Assembly: GCF_008087665.1 (NCBI RefSeq)
Contig: NZ_CP042912.1
Coordinates: 1,054,001 to 1,118,000, forward strand
Source of the DNA: Mariniblastus fucicola
GTDB lineage: Bacteria > Planctomycetota > Planctomycetia > Pirellulales > Pirellulaceae
Direction: 5' to 3'
Length of the DNA: 64,000 nt
In this document: piece after piece, positions 44,843-54,982 of the stretch
Layout: each line of letters opens with the position of its first letter
Position numbering within the stretch: position 1 is the stretch's first letter
Translations under genes and position numbers: made by a program
Notes under the pieces: generated by a model
What the model saw: only the letters and a program-made list of their open reading frames with translations
What the model was told of the DNA's origin: nothing
The model's database searches: none

Positions 44843-45403
44843 CTACGAGATGAACGCTGCCGCGCCAGCGATGCCGACGAGGATCGTCAGGAAAATCATG
44901 GCGATGTAAAACAAGGCCACTGCAGCGACCATGCAAGTGGCGATGATGCCCAAAATCATTCCGGCTTGAGTCATCCCATGGCCTGATGGATCCATTTGTC
45001 CGGCCTTCATTTTTTTGAGATCGCCGCTGCCGAAAATCCATGCCAGGATCCCGGGCACGCAAAACATATTGCACAACAGAGAGAGAATCCCCAACGTCAG
45101 CACCAGACCTCCGCGGTGCGGCAAATGATACTGGCTTCCGTATTGCATCCCGGCTGCTCCGTATCCCATCGGTGCGGCATAGGAAGAATGTCCGGGATTC
45201 GGAGCGACTGGTTTTGAGAAAGGGTTGTCGGCGCCTTTTTCTATTCCAACCTCTTCGGAGTGCAGGCCGGAGCTGGTTGGCGACGTTGATGCTTCAACAG
45301 CGTTGACTGTTTGGCAGTTGGGACAGCGAGCTTTCTTTCCCAAATGCTCTTCAGGCACACGCAGGATTCGGGAACAACCGCTACAAGAAAACTCAATCGT
45401 CAC
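44843..45403 (-). CDS. Zinc-ribbon DUF4190-type membrane protein
   Basis: 186 residues. N-terminal ribbon FSCSGCSRILRV...ARCPNCQ, a Gly/Tyr-rich linker, then two helices in the DUF4190 pattern: LVLTLGILSLLCNMFCVPGI, GSGDLKKMKAGQMDPSG, QAGMILGIIATCMVAAVALF. Function unknown. The N-terminal ribbon closely resembles that of the 605-residue protein at 30806-32623. Convergent with hflC. Confidence 0.75.
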   Translation of the reverse strand: MTIEFSCSGCSRILRVPEEHLGKKARCPNCQTVNAVEASTSPTSSGLHSEEVGIEKGADNPFSKPVAPNPGHSSYAAPMGYGAAGMQYGSQYHLPHRGGLVLTLGILSLLCNMFCVPGILAWIFGSGDLKKMKAGQMDPSGHGMTQAGMILGIIATCMVAAVALFYIAMIFLTILVGIAGAAAFIS

Positions 45404-45458
45404 TTGATCCCCAAATTCTCAATTGCCTCACGAGAATCACTGCCGGTCGATTTTGCCG

Positions 45459-45493
45459 AACTGCGAACTGCGAACTGCGAACGGCAAACGGCA
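45459..45493. repeat. Heptanucleotide tandem repeat
   Basis: AACTGCG three times (45459-45479) then AACGGCA twice (45480-45493). Non-coding, downstream of the S1-domain gene. Confidence 0.7.
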
Positions 45494-45546
45494 AACGAAC
45501 GAGTGCAATCAACAAGACTCGTTCGCCCCGCGATGACTCGTTCCAA

Positions 45547-47145
45547 CTACCACTTCAAACCAAACTGTTCACCACCGGATGGGTTGTTGGTTCCACCCTT
45601 GAGTGGTTTGCCAGTTGAAGGCACGACAAGTTCGCGGCTGTCTGGCAGTTCAGGTTCATCCTTCTTGCCATCGGACTTGGCCGCAGGAGCCGCAAGGGTT
45701 GCTTTGTGTGACAGCGACATTTTTTGATTTTCGGTATCCATCGACAGGATCTTCACGTCGATTTCATCGCCCGCGTTGCAAATCGAGCTGACTCGCGTCA
45801 CGCGGTGATGAGCCAGTTCGGAAATGTGAACCAGTCCTTCAACGCCAGGAGCCAGCTGAACGAAGGCTCCGAAATCCATCACCTTGGTGACTTTGCCTTT
45901 GACCACGTCATCCACCGAGAACTGTTCGGCGATGGTTTTCCATGGATGCTCCAGCGTGTCACGGTGCGAAAGGGAAATTCGACCGTCGCCGATTTTCTCG
46001 ACTTTGACTCTTACCTTTTGGCCGACTTCAAGGACTTCACTGGGATGCTTGACCCGAGTCCAGCTGACTTTGCTGACATGGATCAAGCCTTCTGCTCCGC
46101 CAAGATCTACGAACGCACCGAAGTCCATCAATTTGGTGACCGTACCGTCACGAAGTTGTCCGGCTTCGAGTTCTTCCATCAACGCGGCACGCTTCTCTTC
46201 GTTCTCACGATCGAGAATCGCACGTCGGCTAACGACCAGCTTACGTTTCGCCGGGTTCACTTCCATGACGACGCATTGAAGTTTTTGATTGATGTAGCCA
46301 GAAACGTCTTCGACTCGAAACCGATCGATTTGGCTCATCGGCATAAAGCCGGAAAGCGAATTGATTTTTACTTCCAGCCCACCGGTGTTTGAACCTGTGA
46401 CCACTGCTTCGACAACGGTACCTTCCTGGATGTCATCCCAATCGGCGACTCCAACAACGGCGCCTGGAACGCTCAGCTCGTAGAGTCCGTCTTCCGCATT
46501 GCGACCGCGAACGATGATCTCAATCAGGTCGCCTTCTTTAGGTTCCTCTTTGAAATGATGAAACGCTGCAACGCCTTCGAACTGCCCGTTTAGCTTGAAA
46601 AATACGTTGTCGTTTTCACGATGAATTTTCGTTACCAGCCCTTTGACGCGACTGTTCAGTTCCAGCTCTTCAGTCGCTGCCTCGGTGCTGTCCAAAACGG
46701 CTTCCATCGACAAACCGGCGAGTGCTGCGTCGATGTCGTCATCAATGTTGTCACTCAAGCCAGCGTCTGACTTGATCGCTGGTGCCACGTCGACAACTTC
46801 GGCAGCTTCCGGACCATCAAGGGATACCGGGTTGGCCAATGCTGCTTGAACCGCTGCGGGTTTGATTGGGCCTTTGGCCACGTCGCGTTGCGATCCGATT
46901 TGAATTTTTGGTTTGGCCGGAGTGGCGGGTTCAGCTGGCTGGGCTTCTGCCGTTGGCGATTCTGCTGCCGGAGATTCGACCGATGGAGCTGTGCCAGCGT
47001 CTGGCGTCGGCGTATCTGTTGTAGCTGCTGGGGCTGCGGATTCAGGCGTCGTGTCAGGAATCACGTTGGCTTGGGCCGGAGCGGCAGAAGCTTCTGTTGA
47101 TTCCTGAGGAGTGTCGGCGGCTGGATCAGTGTTTGGTTCGGTCAT
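45547..47145 (-). CDS. S1-domain RNA-binding protein, ribosomal protein S1-like
   Basis: 532 residues from the ATG at 47145. The first 140 residues are low-complexity (Ala/Pro/Thr/Glu). Four S1 domains follow, the last two being canonical: [20 protein letters not shown] and [21 protein letters not shown]. coli S1 has six domains, so this is a shorter form. Binds mRNA at the ribosome and may aid initiation at weak SD sites, common in this window. Divergent from recR. Confidence 0.88.
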   Translation of the reverse strand: MTEPNTDPAADTPQESTEASAAPAQANVIPDTTPESAAPAATTDTPTPDAGTAPSVESPAAESPTAEAQPAEPATPAKPKIQIGSQRDVAKGPIKPAAVQAALANPVSLDGPEAAEVVDVAPAIKSDAGLSDNIDDDIDAALAGLSMEAVLDSTEAATEELELNSRVKGLVTKIHRENDNVFFKLNGQFEGVAAFHHFKEEPKEGDLIEIIVRGRNAEDGLYELSVPGAVVGVADWDDIQEGTVVEAVVTGSNTGGLEVKINSLSGFMPMSQIDRFRVEDVSGYINQKLQCVVMEVNPAKRKLVVSRRAILDRENEEKRAALMEELEAGQLRDGTVTKLMDFGAFVDLGGAEGLIHVSKVSWTRVKHPSEVLEVGQKVRVKVEKIGDGRISLSHRDTLEHPWKTIAEQFSVDDVVKGKVTKVMDFGAFVQLAPGVEGLVHISELAHHRVTRVSSICNAGDEIDVKILSMDTENQKMSLSHKATLAAPAAKSDGKKDEPELPDSRELVVPSTGKPLKGGTNNPSGGEQFGLKW

Positions 47146-47377
47146 TGCAGTTCCGGAATCCGGTCTGATATTCGTTAATTTGTCAAAGAACAATTTATCT
47201 GAAAAAACGTTGTCGACCAGATCGAAAACAGTTCTTTTGTGGCGTCGAAACCGCACTCAGCCACGTTCAAGAATGGGCTGGATCAGGTTAACATTGGGCA
47301 AAGTCCTTGCGGATTCCGCCCCAGCCATGCTTGGGTAACCGCAAACGAATGTTTTCCAGACCGTCACAAATCAATCC

Positions 47378-47977
47378 ATGAGTAAAGTCACTGATTCAGT
47401 CACTCACATGATCGAGCAGCTTTCGCGGCTGCCTGGGATCGGGCGAAAGTCTGCCGAACGACTGGCGTATCACATTTTGCGCGTCCCGGATACCGAAGCG
47501 TTTGCCTTGGCTGATTCGATCCGTGCGGTGCGCGAAAATGTTCGGTACTGCGAAGTTTGCTACAACCTCGCGGAAAGCGAACGTTGCAATATCTGCAGTG
47601 ATTCAACGCGTGAACAAACGCAAATCTGTGTCGTACAGCAACCGCGAGACCTGATCGCATTGGAGCAGTCGGGAACTTATCGCGGACTTTATCATGTGCT
47701 TCTCGGCAGGATCGCTCCGCTGGAGAATATTGGTCCGGAAAAATTGACGATCGATTCGCTGGTTGACCGTATTGCCGCCGGTGGATTCAAGGAAGTCATT
47801 ATGGCGACCAATCCGACGGTCGAAGGTGATGGCACGGCACTCTATATAAGTAACCTACTGCGTGACTATGACGTCCAGCTAACGCGACTGGCTCGTGGAA
47901 TCACGACCGGCAGTATCCTGGAATACACTAACAAAGAGATCTTATCGGATGCACTGGCAGGGCGACAACCGCTTTAG
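47378..47977 (+). CDS. recR: Recombination mediator RecR
   Basis: 199 residues. Helix-hairpin-helix (LSRLPGIGRKSAERLAYHIL), a four-Cys zinc finger (CEVCYNLAESERCNIC), and a Toprim domain (ICVVQQPRDLIALEQ, IMATNPTVEGDGTALYI). Works with RecF/RecO to load RecA at gaps. Confidence 0.96.
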   Translation: MSKVTDSVTHMIEQLSRLPGIGRKSAERLAYHILRVPDTEAFALADSIRAVRENVRYCEVCYNLAESERCNICSDSTREQTQICVVQQPRDLIALEQSGTYRGLYHVLLGRIAPLENIGPEKLTIDSLVDRIAAGGFKEVIMATNPTVEGDGTALYISNLLRDYDVQLTRLARGITTGSILEYTNKEILSDALAGRQPL

Positions 47978-48055
47978 GAATACGAAAAGTGGCGTCCTGA
48001 TTTGACACCACACTCCACAGACTCGTGATTTTCAAAGCGAAAAAATTGCACGGCC

Positions 48056-48071
48056 TGGCACGGAACATGCT
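48056..48071 (+). promoter_or_regulatory. Predicted sigma-54 promoter upstream of rpoN
   Basis: TGGCACGGAACATGCT matches the -24/-12 consensus TGGCACG-N4-TTGC[AT] with one mismatch; GG (48057-48058) and GC (48069-48070) have the required 10-bp spacing. The predicted start point, near 48082, is about 40 bp before the rpoN ATG. Confidence 0.6.
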
Positions 48072-48121
48072 AGACTTTTGCAGCTCCAATATTTTGCCCC
48101 ACGCTCCCCTACGAAACCAAT

Positions 48122-49618
48122 ATGAGATTTTCTTTCGGCCAAAATCTGTCGCAGAAGCAATCGCAAACGATGGCTCCGCGGATGATCCAGTCGATGGAAA
48201 TCTTGCGTATGGCCGCGACGGAGCTTGAGGAAAAAATTGAGCAGGAGCTGATCGAAAATCCGATCCTCGAGCAACATACTGTTGATCCGGATTCGACTCC
48301 TGAAGAGAAACCGAAAAAAGAAAAAGAGAAGGACGTCGAGCAAAAAGAGCTGGTCATCGAAGAGGGCGACAACGCCAACAACGAGGACGATTTTGAACGA
48401 TTGGTCAATCTTGATCAGGATGTCCCGGACCACTTTGACGAACGGCCTCGAGTTTCCTCCAACCGCGTGCAGGAAAGCGGTGACCGACAACATGACTTGA
48501 TGGCCAACGTCGCCACTCGTAGCGAAACGCTGCAGGATTATCTGCTCAGCCAATTGGGAGAGCGTGAAGTCGAGCCGGACGTGATGAAGTTTTGCGAGAA
48601 AATCATCTCCGCGATTTCGGCAGAGAGCGGCGGCTACTTCAAAGCCAGCCTGACAGATCTGTTGCCGCTTGACGCTTCACCCGAAGCCATTGAACTCGCT
48701 GAAATCGCGTTGGCTCATGTTCAGGATCTGGAACCCAAGGGCGTCGGTGCACGCGATCTGAAAGAGTGTTTGCTGTTGCAATTGACGCTTGATATCGAAA
48801 ACTATCACAGCGTTCACAAGCTGATCGTGGATCACCTCGATGACTTGATGCACAACCGTTTGCCGGTGATCGAAAAAGCAACCGGGATGTCGATCGAAGA
48901 AATTTACGCGGCCCGAGACGAGCTGAGAAAACTTGATCCGCGTCCGGCCAGTGAATTCGCGGACAACTTTGTGGCGGTCGTCAAACCGGACCTGTGGCTT
49001 GAGCAGGATGACGAGGGCAAGTGGGTTGTGAAGATGGACGAGGGTCCTGCGAGAAACCTTTACATCAGCCGCTACTATCGTGAGCGATTGAAAAAGGGCA
49101 AGGCAACGAAGGCTGAGAAGGAGTTTATCAAAGGCAAGATTTCGTCGGCTCAATGGTTGATCGAATCGATCGAGCAGCGTCGAAGTACGCTTCTTCGTGT
49201 CGCGCAAGCGATCTTTGATCACCAGTCTGACTTCATTGACAAAGGGCCCGAGTTTCTCAAGGCGCTGAAAATGGATCAGATTGCGGAACGCGTTGGCGTC
49301 AATCTGAGCACGGTCAGCCGCGCGGTCGATGACAAGTACATCGAAACGCCTCGGGGAATTGTTGCTTTACGAGCGTTCTTTATTCAAGGGACGCAAACGG
49401 ATGCTGGCGAAGATGTGACCTACAACAAGATCCGTATCGAGTTGCAGAAGTTGATCGACAACGAGGACAAAGCCAAACCGCTCAGCGATTTCGAAATTAT
49501 GAATCGCTTGAAGAACATGAGCTTTGATATCGCTCGTCGGACGGTTAGCAAGTATCGCGAGAAGATGGGAATTCCCAACACGCGTCAGCGTCGCGACTAT
49601 CGCGCCGCAAAGAAGTAG
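48122..49618 (+). CDS. rpoN: RNA polymerase sigma-54 factor
   Basis: 498 residues. Gln-rich activator-responding N-terminus (FGQNLSQKQSQTMAPRMIQS), an acidic Lys/Glu linker (about 50-100), core-binding domain, helix-turn-helix (QIAERVGVNLSTVSRAVDDK) and the RpoN box (ARRTVSKYREKMGIPNTRQR). Needs AAA+ activators encoded elsewhere. A sigma-54 promoter sequence sits in its own upstream region. Confidence 0.96.
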   Translation: MRFSFGQNLSQKQSQTMAPRMIQSMEILRMAATELEEKIEQELIENPILEQHTVDPDSTPEEKPKKEKEKDVEQKELVIEEGDNANNEDDFERLVNLDQDVPDHFDERPRVSSNRVQESGDRQHDLMANVATRSETLQDYLLSQLGEREVEPDVMKFCEKIISAISAESGGYFKASLTDLLPLDASPEAIELAEIALAHVQDLEPKGVGARDLKECLLLQLTLDIENYHSVHKLIVDHLDDLMHNRLPVIEKATGMSIEEIYAARDELRKLDPRPASEFADNFVAVVKPDLWLEQDDEGKWVVKMDEGPARNLYISRYYRERLKKGKATKAEKEFIKGKISSAQWLIESIEQRRSTLLRVAQAIFDHQSDFIDKGPEFLKALKMDQIAERVGVNLSTVSRAVDDKYIETPRGIVALRAFFIQGTQTDAGEDVTYNKIRIELQKLIDNEDKAKPLSDFEIMNRLKNMSFDIARRTVSKYREKMGIPNTRQRRDYRAAKK

Positions 49619-49780
49619 AGCGGCAACCGCGTTCTTGGGACGGTTTAGCCATCCGCCCTTCCGCATGCAATACGCCAGCGAATCCTTGATTTTGGATGTT
49701 CTGCTGAGTTTCGGATTCGCTAAACTCGTGCAACGGGAATCCGGACGCGACGAGTTTGGGGCTGGAGCCTGCTTCTGTTG

Positions 49781-50188
49781 CTACAGCGACGAAAGCGCCT
49801 GCTCGAGGACTTCTTCTTCGATGAAAATTGGCAGTGCCGGATCGCAGGTCACCGCAACCGCGATCGCATCCGAAGGCCTGGCGTCCAGATCAAGCGTCTC
49901 GCCATTGTGTTTCACTCGCAAGTTTGCAAAGTAGGTGTGGTCACGTAGATCGTTGATGACCACGGATTCCAGTTCGCCACCCATCATTTCGATTGCTCCA
50001 ACGAGCAAATCATGCGTCAGCGGGCGAGGTCGATTGATGTTTTTGACTCGACGATCAATGCTGGTTGCCTCGAAGATTCCGATCAGGATCGGGAATTGTC
50101 GCTCGCCACCAACTTCTTTCAAGAAAACCAGTTGGTTGTCATTGATCTCGCTGATGATGATGCGAGCCAATTGCATTTCGATAAGCAT
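49781..50188 (-). CDS. Bifunctional nuclease family protein (DUF151)
   Basis: 135 residues: VFLKEVGGERQFPILIGIFE, RPLTHDLLVGAIEMMGGELE, LDARPSDAIAVAVTCDPALP. Matches the bifunctional nuclease domain (DUF151), named for plant DNase/RNase relatives; bacterial function is largely unproven. Complete length for the family core. Confidence 0.9.
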   Translation of the reverse strand: MLIEMQLARIIISEINDNQLVFLKEVGGERQFPILIGIFEATSIDRRVKNINRPRPLTHDLLVGAIEMMGGELESVVINDLRDHTYFANLRVKHNGETLDLDARPSDAIAVAVTCDPALPIFIEEEVLEQALSSL

Positions 50189-50254
50189 TCAAGTCTCCGG
50201 GGCGGGAACGTCAACTACCGCGATTGTACCTCTGGACAGGCCGCTGGGCCACTG

Positions 50255-51049
50255 TCAGTCGAGTTTGCGCAGTTTGATATCGCGAAGTGCCGACGTGGTC
50301 GCAAAGTTCGTGATCCCCAAAGGCGTGGTCGAAATGACGTCGTTTCGAATCGAAACTTCGACATCCTTGATTGATTCGTCAATCAGTTTTTCTTCATCGA
50401 TCCACGCAGTTATCCGCTCCGGAAGAACCTGAAGACGAATGTTGTACCAGCGTTCCTTTTCAAACTTCTTGTTGAGTTTCGTGTCGTTGTCCGAAGCGTC
50501 TTTTCCGTCCAGGTTCGACAGGCCGACCAGTGTGCCGCCCCAGCCACCGACGACCAGCGTGCAAAACGTATCGTTGACCGGAAACGTGATCGCGCAGAAG
50601 AAATCGCTGCCTTCGAGCTTCATGCCGTCCAGAGAAATTTCGTAGTTCGCCGTTGGAAGTTCCGTGTCATCGGTCACACAAATGCCTGTTAGCGGATCCC
50701 CGGCGAACATGCGGATCTCGCCGTGGATGACTTCAATGTCGCCTTCACCGCCAAATTCGATCTTCTCCCAACCGTTTAGTGTTTCGCCATCAAAAAGAGC
50801 AGTCACATCATCGTCGTCCTGCGTCTGGTGCGAATCTGCCGAACGGGGCGAATCAGATTTGACTGCTTTATCGGATTCCTGCGTTTGATGTTCGGATTCG
50901 GAAGCCGGTGGCGTTTCCGTTTGTGCTTCGCCGCTCGCGTTCAAATCCGGAACCAGGACTTTTTCCTGCTGCGTTCCGCAACCGCAAACGCCAAGCAGGA
51001 AAATGCAAACGGGAATCGCAATCAGTCTCAATGTTTTGAAGGCACGCAT
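50255..51049 (-). CDS. DUF1080 (3-keto-disaccharide hydrolase-like) lipoprotein
   Basis: 264 residues. Lipoprotein signal with lipobox LLGVCGC, an acidic Ser/Gln linker (about 35-85), then the concanavalin-like DUF1080 domain: VTALFDGETLNGWEKIEFGG and TAWIDEEKLIDE, ending in LRDIKLRKL. Family members bind or cleave polysaccharides or 3-keto-glycosides at the cell surface. Confidence 0.85.
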   Translation of the reverse strand: MRAFKTLRLIAIPVCIFLLGVCGCGTQQEKVLVPDLNASGEAQTETPPASESEHQTQESDKAVKSDSPRSADSHQTQDDDDVTALFDGETLNGWEKIEFGGEGDIEVIHGEIRMFAGDPLTGICVTDDTELPTANYEISLDGMKLEGSDFFCAITFPVNDTFCTLVVGGWGGTLVGLSNLDGKDASDNDTKLNKKFEKERWYNIRLQVLPERITAWIDEEKLIDESIKDVEVSIRNDVISTTPLGITNFATTSALRDIKLRKLD

Positions 51050-51148
51050 GATACGGTCTATTTCTGTCAGGCCAGTTTCGTTGACTGGAATAAAAGTTCC
51101 AGCTGCTGTTATTCTATACCCTGGGAGTTCGCGGCGTGAAAGGCATTG

Positions 51149-52336
51149 ATGAATACCACGACAGAATCAACACTCGATCCGGGCAACGAAGCACACTGGG
51201 CCAGGTTCCGGCATGAGTTCCGTGTTCGCGCCGATACGGTTTACCTCAACCACGGCTCGTTCGGAATCGCGCTTAACAAAGTTCGTTATCGTCGCGATTT
51301 GTTGTTGCGGCAGTTGGAAATCCAACCGATGGATTTCTTTCTGCGTGCCTACGAACCGCTACTTATGGCGGCGCGTCAACGGTTGGCAGAATTCATCGGC
51401 ACCGAAGCCGAGAACCTTGCTTTCGTTGACAACGCAACCTACGCAATGAACGTGGTTGCGAATTCCGCGCCGTTGGAACCCGGCGATGAAGTCCTGTTAA
51501 CGGATCAGGAGTATGGGGCTGTCAAACGGATTTGGGAAAAGAAAGCTCGGGAGACCGGGATCAAGATCGTTCAGGTTGCGCTTCCGGAAAAAATCGAATC
51601 GCAGCAGCAAGTCGTCGATCTGATCCTTCAGGCCGTGACGCCAAAGACAAAACTGGTTATTTTCAGTCACATTGTTTCGGTATCCGCTTTGATCTTGCCC
51701 GCCAAAGCAATCTGCGACGCGCTGAGGGAGCGAAATGTTTTGAGCTGCATCGATGGCCCACATGCTCCGATGCAGATCGATGTTAAACTGAATCAAATCG
51801 GCTGCGACTACTACACCGCCAGTCTTCACAAGTGGCTGTGCGCGCCGCTGGGAACCGGATTCCTGTTTGTTCGCGCGAGCATGCGTGAGTCTGTCAACGC
51901 GCCGATCACAGGATGGGGCAGGCTCGATAATTCTGACTTTTCCGGATGGGAAGAGGAGCAGTTTTGGTTGGGAACTCGCAACCAAACCGGTGCATTGGCG
52001 GTCCCAGAGGCGATTTCTTTCTTTGCCGAAATCGGATTCGAAAACGTCAGGCAACGGATTCACCATTTGGCTTCGGTCGCTGAGTCCGAGTTGATCAAGC
52101 TGCTGGGAACCGGAACGATTGCCAGTCGCGCCGACGGATTCTACGGATCGATGGCTCATGTTCAGCTTCCTGATGGCGACTGGAGCAAGCTCCAGGAAGA
52201 GCTGTGGATTCAGGAAGGCATCGAAGTTCCTGTTTGGGAACTGAATGGAAAGTGGTGGATTCGCGTTTCCTGTCACCTCTACAATTCGGTGAAAGAGATC
52301 GAGTTGCTGGTCGCTGAGCTGGAAGTGCGGCTTTGA
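51149..52336 (+). CDS. Class V aminotransferase, isopenicillin-N epimerase-like
   Basis: 395 residues from the ATG at 51149 (a TTG precedes it). VYLNHGSFGIALNKV, LAFVDNATYAMNVV, FSHIVSVSALILPAK, CIDGPHAPMQIDVKLN and PLP lysine in YYTASLHKWLCAPLGTGF. Fold-type I PLP enzyme; could be an epimerase, desulfurase or transaminase. No neighbours that define the substrate. Confidence 0.88.
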   Translation: MNTTTESTLDPGNEAHWARFRHEFRVRADTVYLNHGSFGIALNKVRYRRDLLLRQLEIQPMDFFLRAYEPLLMAARQRLAEFIGTEAENLAFVDNATYAMNVVANSAPLEPGDEVLLTDQEYGAVKRIWEKKARETGIKIVQVALPEKIESQQQVVDLILQAVTPKTKLVIFSHIVSVSALILPAKAICDALRERNVLSCIDGPHAPMQIDVKLNQIGCDYYTASLHKWLCAPLGTGFLFVRASMRESVNAPITGWGRLDNSDFSGWEEEQFWLGTRNQTGALAVPEAISFFAEIGFENVRQRIHHLASVAESELIKLLGTGTIASRADGFYGSMAHVQLPDGDWSKLQEELWIQEGIEVPVWELNGKWWIRVSCHLYNSVKEIELLVAELEVRL

Positions 52337-52642
52337 GCAAAAACCTATTCGGCAGTTTCAACGTCAGCATATCGCGTATTGGAGCGAGTCAGAAGCAGTT
52401 GAACGTTCAGGCTGGCTTCGTTTTGGCCAACTCACGACCCAGCGGGAACGAGTTGGCAGTTCGCTGGCTACCGGACGCATTGGCCAACATTGCCTGCTTC
52501 TGCGAGCATTCGTCGCGAAAGCCAGGAAGCCAGATGGGTTAGGTTGTCGTTTTTGTCACGGAATGCAAATTTTCGAATCCAAGGGCCCACAATTTGCGTA
52601 ATGACGATAGTCGTGAACGGAATTTTTAGTGATAATGCAACC
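52337..52642. other. Intergenic region with hairpin
   Basis: GCCAACTC (52426-52433) and GAGTTGGC (52450-52457) form an 8-bp hairpin about 90 bp after the aminotransferase stop, without a T-tract. No supported gene. Confidence 0.4.
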
Positions 52643-53287
52643 ATGTGGCCTGAACAACAACCAACCGAAGAGCTTCTGGCTCAAGCCAAAGTCGGTGACG
52701 ATTCCGCAGTCAATCAATTGATGGATCGACATCGGAACTCTCTTCGTCAGCTGATCCGAATGCGGCTCGACGCTCGAATTCAGAAACGAGTCGACGTTAG
52801 CGATGTCGTTCAGGACGTGCTTGTCGAAGCCAACAGGCGGCTGGAAACCTATATCGGCAATCCGATCATGCCGTTTCATCTTTGGCTGCGGCAAATCGCC
52901 AAAGACCGAATCATCGACGCCCATCGACGCCACCGCGTTTCAGCAAAACGTTCTGTTGATCGTGAGCAGGGGATGGTTATTCCGCGCGGCCACGACCACT
53001 CGTCGATTCAGCTGGCCTCATTGCTTGGCGACGGAGGACTAACACCTGCCGCGGCCGCATTGCAGAAAGAAATGGCCGCCAAAGTCGAAGCCGCGATCTC
53101 GCTGCTGGACAACAAAGACTGCGAAATTATCACGATGCGTCACTACGAGCACCTGACGAATCAGGAGATCGGTTCAATTCTCGGACTGACCGAGCCGGCG
53201 GCCAGTATGCGTTATCTTCGCGCGATCAAGCGACTCAAAGCCATGATGCAGGCAGACGAAACTGCTTCCGGGGACGCAGTCGGATAA
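52643..53287 (+). CDS. ECF-type RNA polymerase sigma factor
   Basis: 214 residues from the ATG at 52643 (in-frame ATG at 52601 also possible). Region 2: VDVSDVVQDVLVEANRRLET and FHLWLRQIAKDRIIDAHRRH; region 4: CEIITMRHYEHLTNQEIGSI then LGLTEPAASMRYLRAIKRL. Planctomycete-type ECF factor; 6 bp upstream of a Ser/Thr kinase, the classic ECF-STK pairing in which the kinase controls the sigma factor. Confidence 0.92.
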   Translation: MWPEQQPTEELLAQAKVGDDSAVNQLMDRHRNSLRQLIRMRLDARIQKRVDVSDVVQDVLVEANRRLETYIGNPIMPFHLWLRQIAKDRIIDAHRRHRVSAKRSVDREQGMVIPRGHDHSSIQLASLLGDGGLTPAAAALQKEMAAKVEAAISLLDNKDCEIITMRHYEHLTNQEIGSILGLTEPAASMRYLRAIKRLKAMMQADETASGDAVG

Positions 53288-53293
53288 TCGTTA

Positions 53294-54982
53294 ATGGCCG
53301 ATGGCGCGACTCACAACCAGGATGAAGATTCCGTTCACGATCAAGCTCTGGCGAACCTGTTTTCCCAGTACACCGATCGAATCATCGGCGGCGAAGAACT
53401 GACGTTGGAAGACGCTGTTCAGGAGCACCCCGAATTCGAATCCGACTTGCGGGAGCTGTGGGGCATCATGGTCGTGACCCAGGCCGCCGGTCATCATCAG
53501 AGAAATTTACTCTCGGGCGAAACCGAGTTTGAGTTTGCCGGCCTGGAACTTCCGTTTGAGCTTGGCGACTACACGCTTGAGCAAGAAATTGGTCGTGGTG
53601 GAATGGGGATCGTCTACGAGGCGGTTCGAAAGTCTGACGGGCGAACCGTTGCCATCAAAATGATCCTCAAAGGTGACTTTGCGACCAAGGTTGAGAAGGA
53701 ACGTTTTCGCGCCGAAGCTGAAGCCGCGCGAAGACTGAACCACCCGAACATCGTTCCCATCTACGAAATCGGTGAACACGAAGGCTTGCCGTATTTCTGC
53801 ATGAAACTCATCCGCGGGCATACGCTTTCGGAGAAACTGACACGCGGCCCCATGTTGCCGCAACAGGCCGCCGGAATCATGGCTTCGATCAGTGACGCGA
53901 TCGCGTACGCGCACGAACAAGGCGTGCTGCATCGTGACCTCAAGCCATCGAACATCATTCTGGACGACAAAGGGATTCCGCATCTGGCGGATTTCGGTCT
54001 GGCCAAAGCAATCTCAGGCGGAGCAAGAGCGTCGTTGACTCGTACTGGTGCCATTCTTGGGACACCGTCGTATATGTCGCCTGAGCAAGCCTCAGGGTCG
54101 CGAGGAAACGTCGGGACAGCCAGCGACATCTACAGCCTCGGCGCAATCCTTTATCACACGCTCACGGGGCGGGCTCCGTTTTTGGGTGCCACGCCGGTAG
54201 AAACGGTATTGATGGTGATCGAACAATCGCCAATTCCGCTTCGAACGCTCAATCAACGCGTCGATCGAAACCTCGAAATGGTTACGCTTCGATGCCTGCA
54301 GAAACCGCAGGACCTGCGATACCAGTCAGCAGCCATGCTGCGAGATGATCTTCGAGCCTTTCTCGATGGCCGTTCTGTTAGTGCCCGCGAGGGGCGATTT
54401 TTTCAGATAATCGCCAACCTGTTTCGAGAAACGCATCACGCAGAAATCCTCGAAAACTGGGGGCTGCTGTGGATGTGGCAAGGCCTCGTCCTGCTTGTCG
54501 CCAGCCTGTTAACGTTCGTCTACAACCAGTATCTGGACGTGTGGAACTACCGCTGGCCATATATTTTGATGTGGACGCTGGGGATCGGCGTATGGGCGAT
54601 CGTGTTTTGGATGCTGCGTCGCCGAATGGGACCGGTGACTTTCGTCGAAAGGCAAATGGCACACGTCTGGGCATCGGCGATGGCGCTAGTGATCTTTCTG
54701 TTTCCGCTCGAGTGGATGCTGAATCTTGAAGTGTTGGATCTGGCGCCGATGTTGGCGTTGATTGCAGCGATGGTGTTTCTTGTTAAAGCCGGAATTCTGT
54801 CTGGCCAGTTTTACGTTCACTCCGCGCTCATGTGCGTGACCGCCATTGTCATGATGCTGCATCCGGAAGGCAGCATGATTCTGTTCGGAGTTACCTCCGC
54901 GAGTTGTTTCTTTCTTGCAGGCTTGAAGTACTACCGACGAAAGAAACAGGGCATCGCCAGACGCAATGCTTTTCTCAAATAG
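53294..54982 (+). CDS. Membrane Ser/Thr protein kinase paired with ECF sigma factor
   Basis: 562 residues. An N-terminal acidic segment of about 90 residues, then the kinase domain: EIGRGGMGIVYEAV (P-loop), VAIKMIL (Lys near 121), VLHRDLKPSNIIL (catalytic Asp near 214), LADFGLAK and GTPSYMSPEQASG. The last 170 residues contain about six helices (for example WGLLWMWQGLVLLVASLLTF, WASAMALVIFLFPLEWML). No extracellular sensor domain, so the membrane helices may sense the signal. Confidence 0.92.
   Translation: MADGATHNQDEDSVHDQALANLFSQYTDRIIGGEELTLEDAVQEHPEFESDLRELWGIMVVTQAAGHHQRNLLSGETEFEFAGLELPFELGDYTLEQEIGRGGMGIVYEAVRKSDGRTVAIKMILKGDFATKVEKERFRAEAEAARRLNHPNIVPIYEIGEHEGLPYFCMKLIRGHTLSEKLTRGPMLPQQAAGIMASISDAIAYAHEQGVLHRDLKPSNIILDDKGIPHLADFGLAKAISGGARASLTRTGAILGTPSYMSPEQASGSRGNVGTASDIYSLGAILYHTLTGRAPFLGATPVETVLMVIEQSPIPLRTLNQRVDRNLEMVTLRCLQKPQDLRYQSAAMLRDDLRAFLDGRSVSAREGRFFQIIANLFRETHHAEILENWGLLWMWQGLVLLVASLLTFVYNQYLDVWNYRWPYILMWTLGIGVWAIVFWMLRRRMGPVTFVERQMAHVWASAMALVIFLFPLEWMLNLEVLDLAPMLALIAAMVFLVKAGILSGQFYVHSALMCVTAIVMMLHPEGSMILFGVTSASCFFLAGLKYYRRKKQGIARRNAFLK

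Noticed and set aside
47256-47377. Small SRP RNA or TPP riboswitch between the S1 gene and recR
   Set aside because: No GGAAGGAAGCAG core for SRP; AACCTGATCC on the minus strand recalls TPP but the CTGAGA half is missing.
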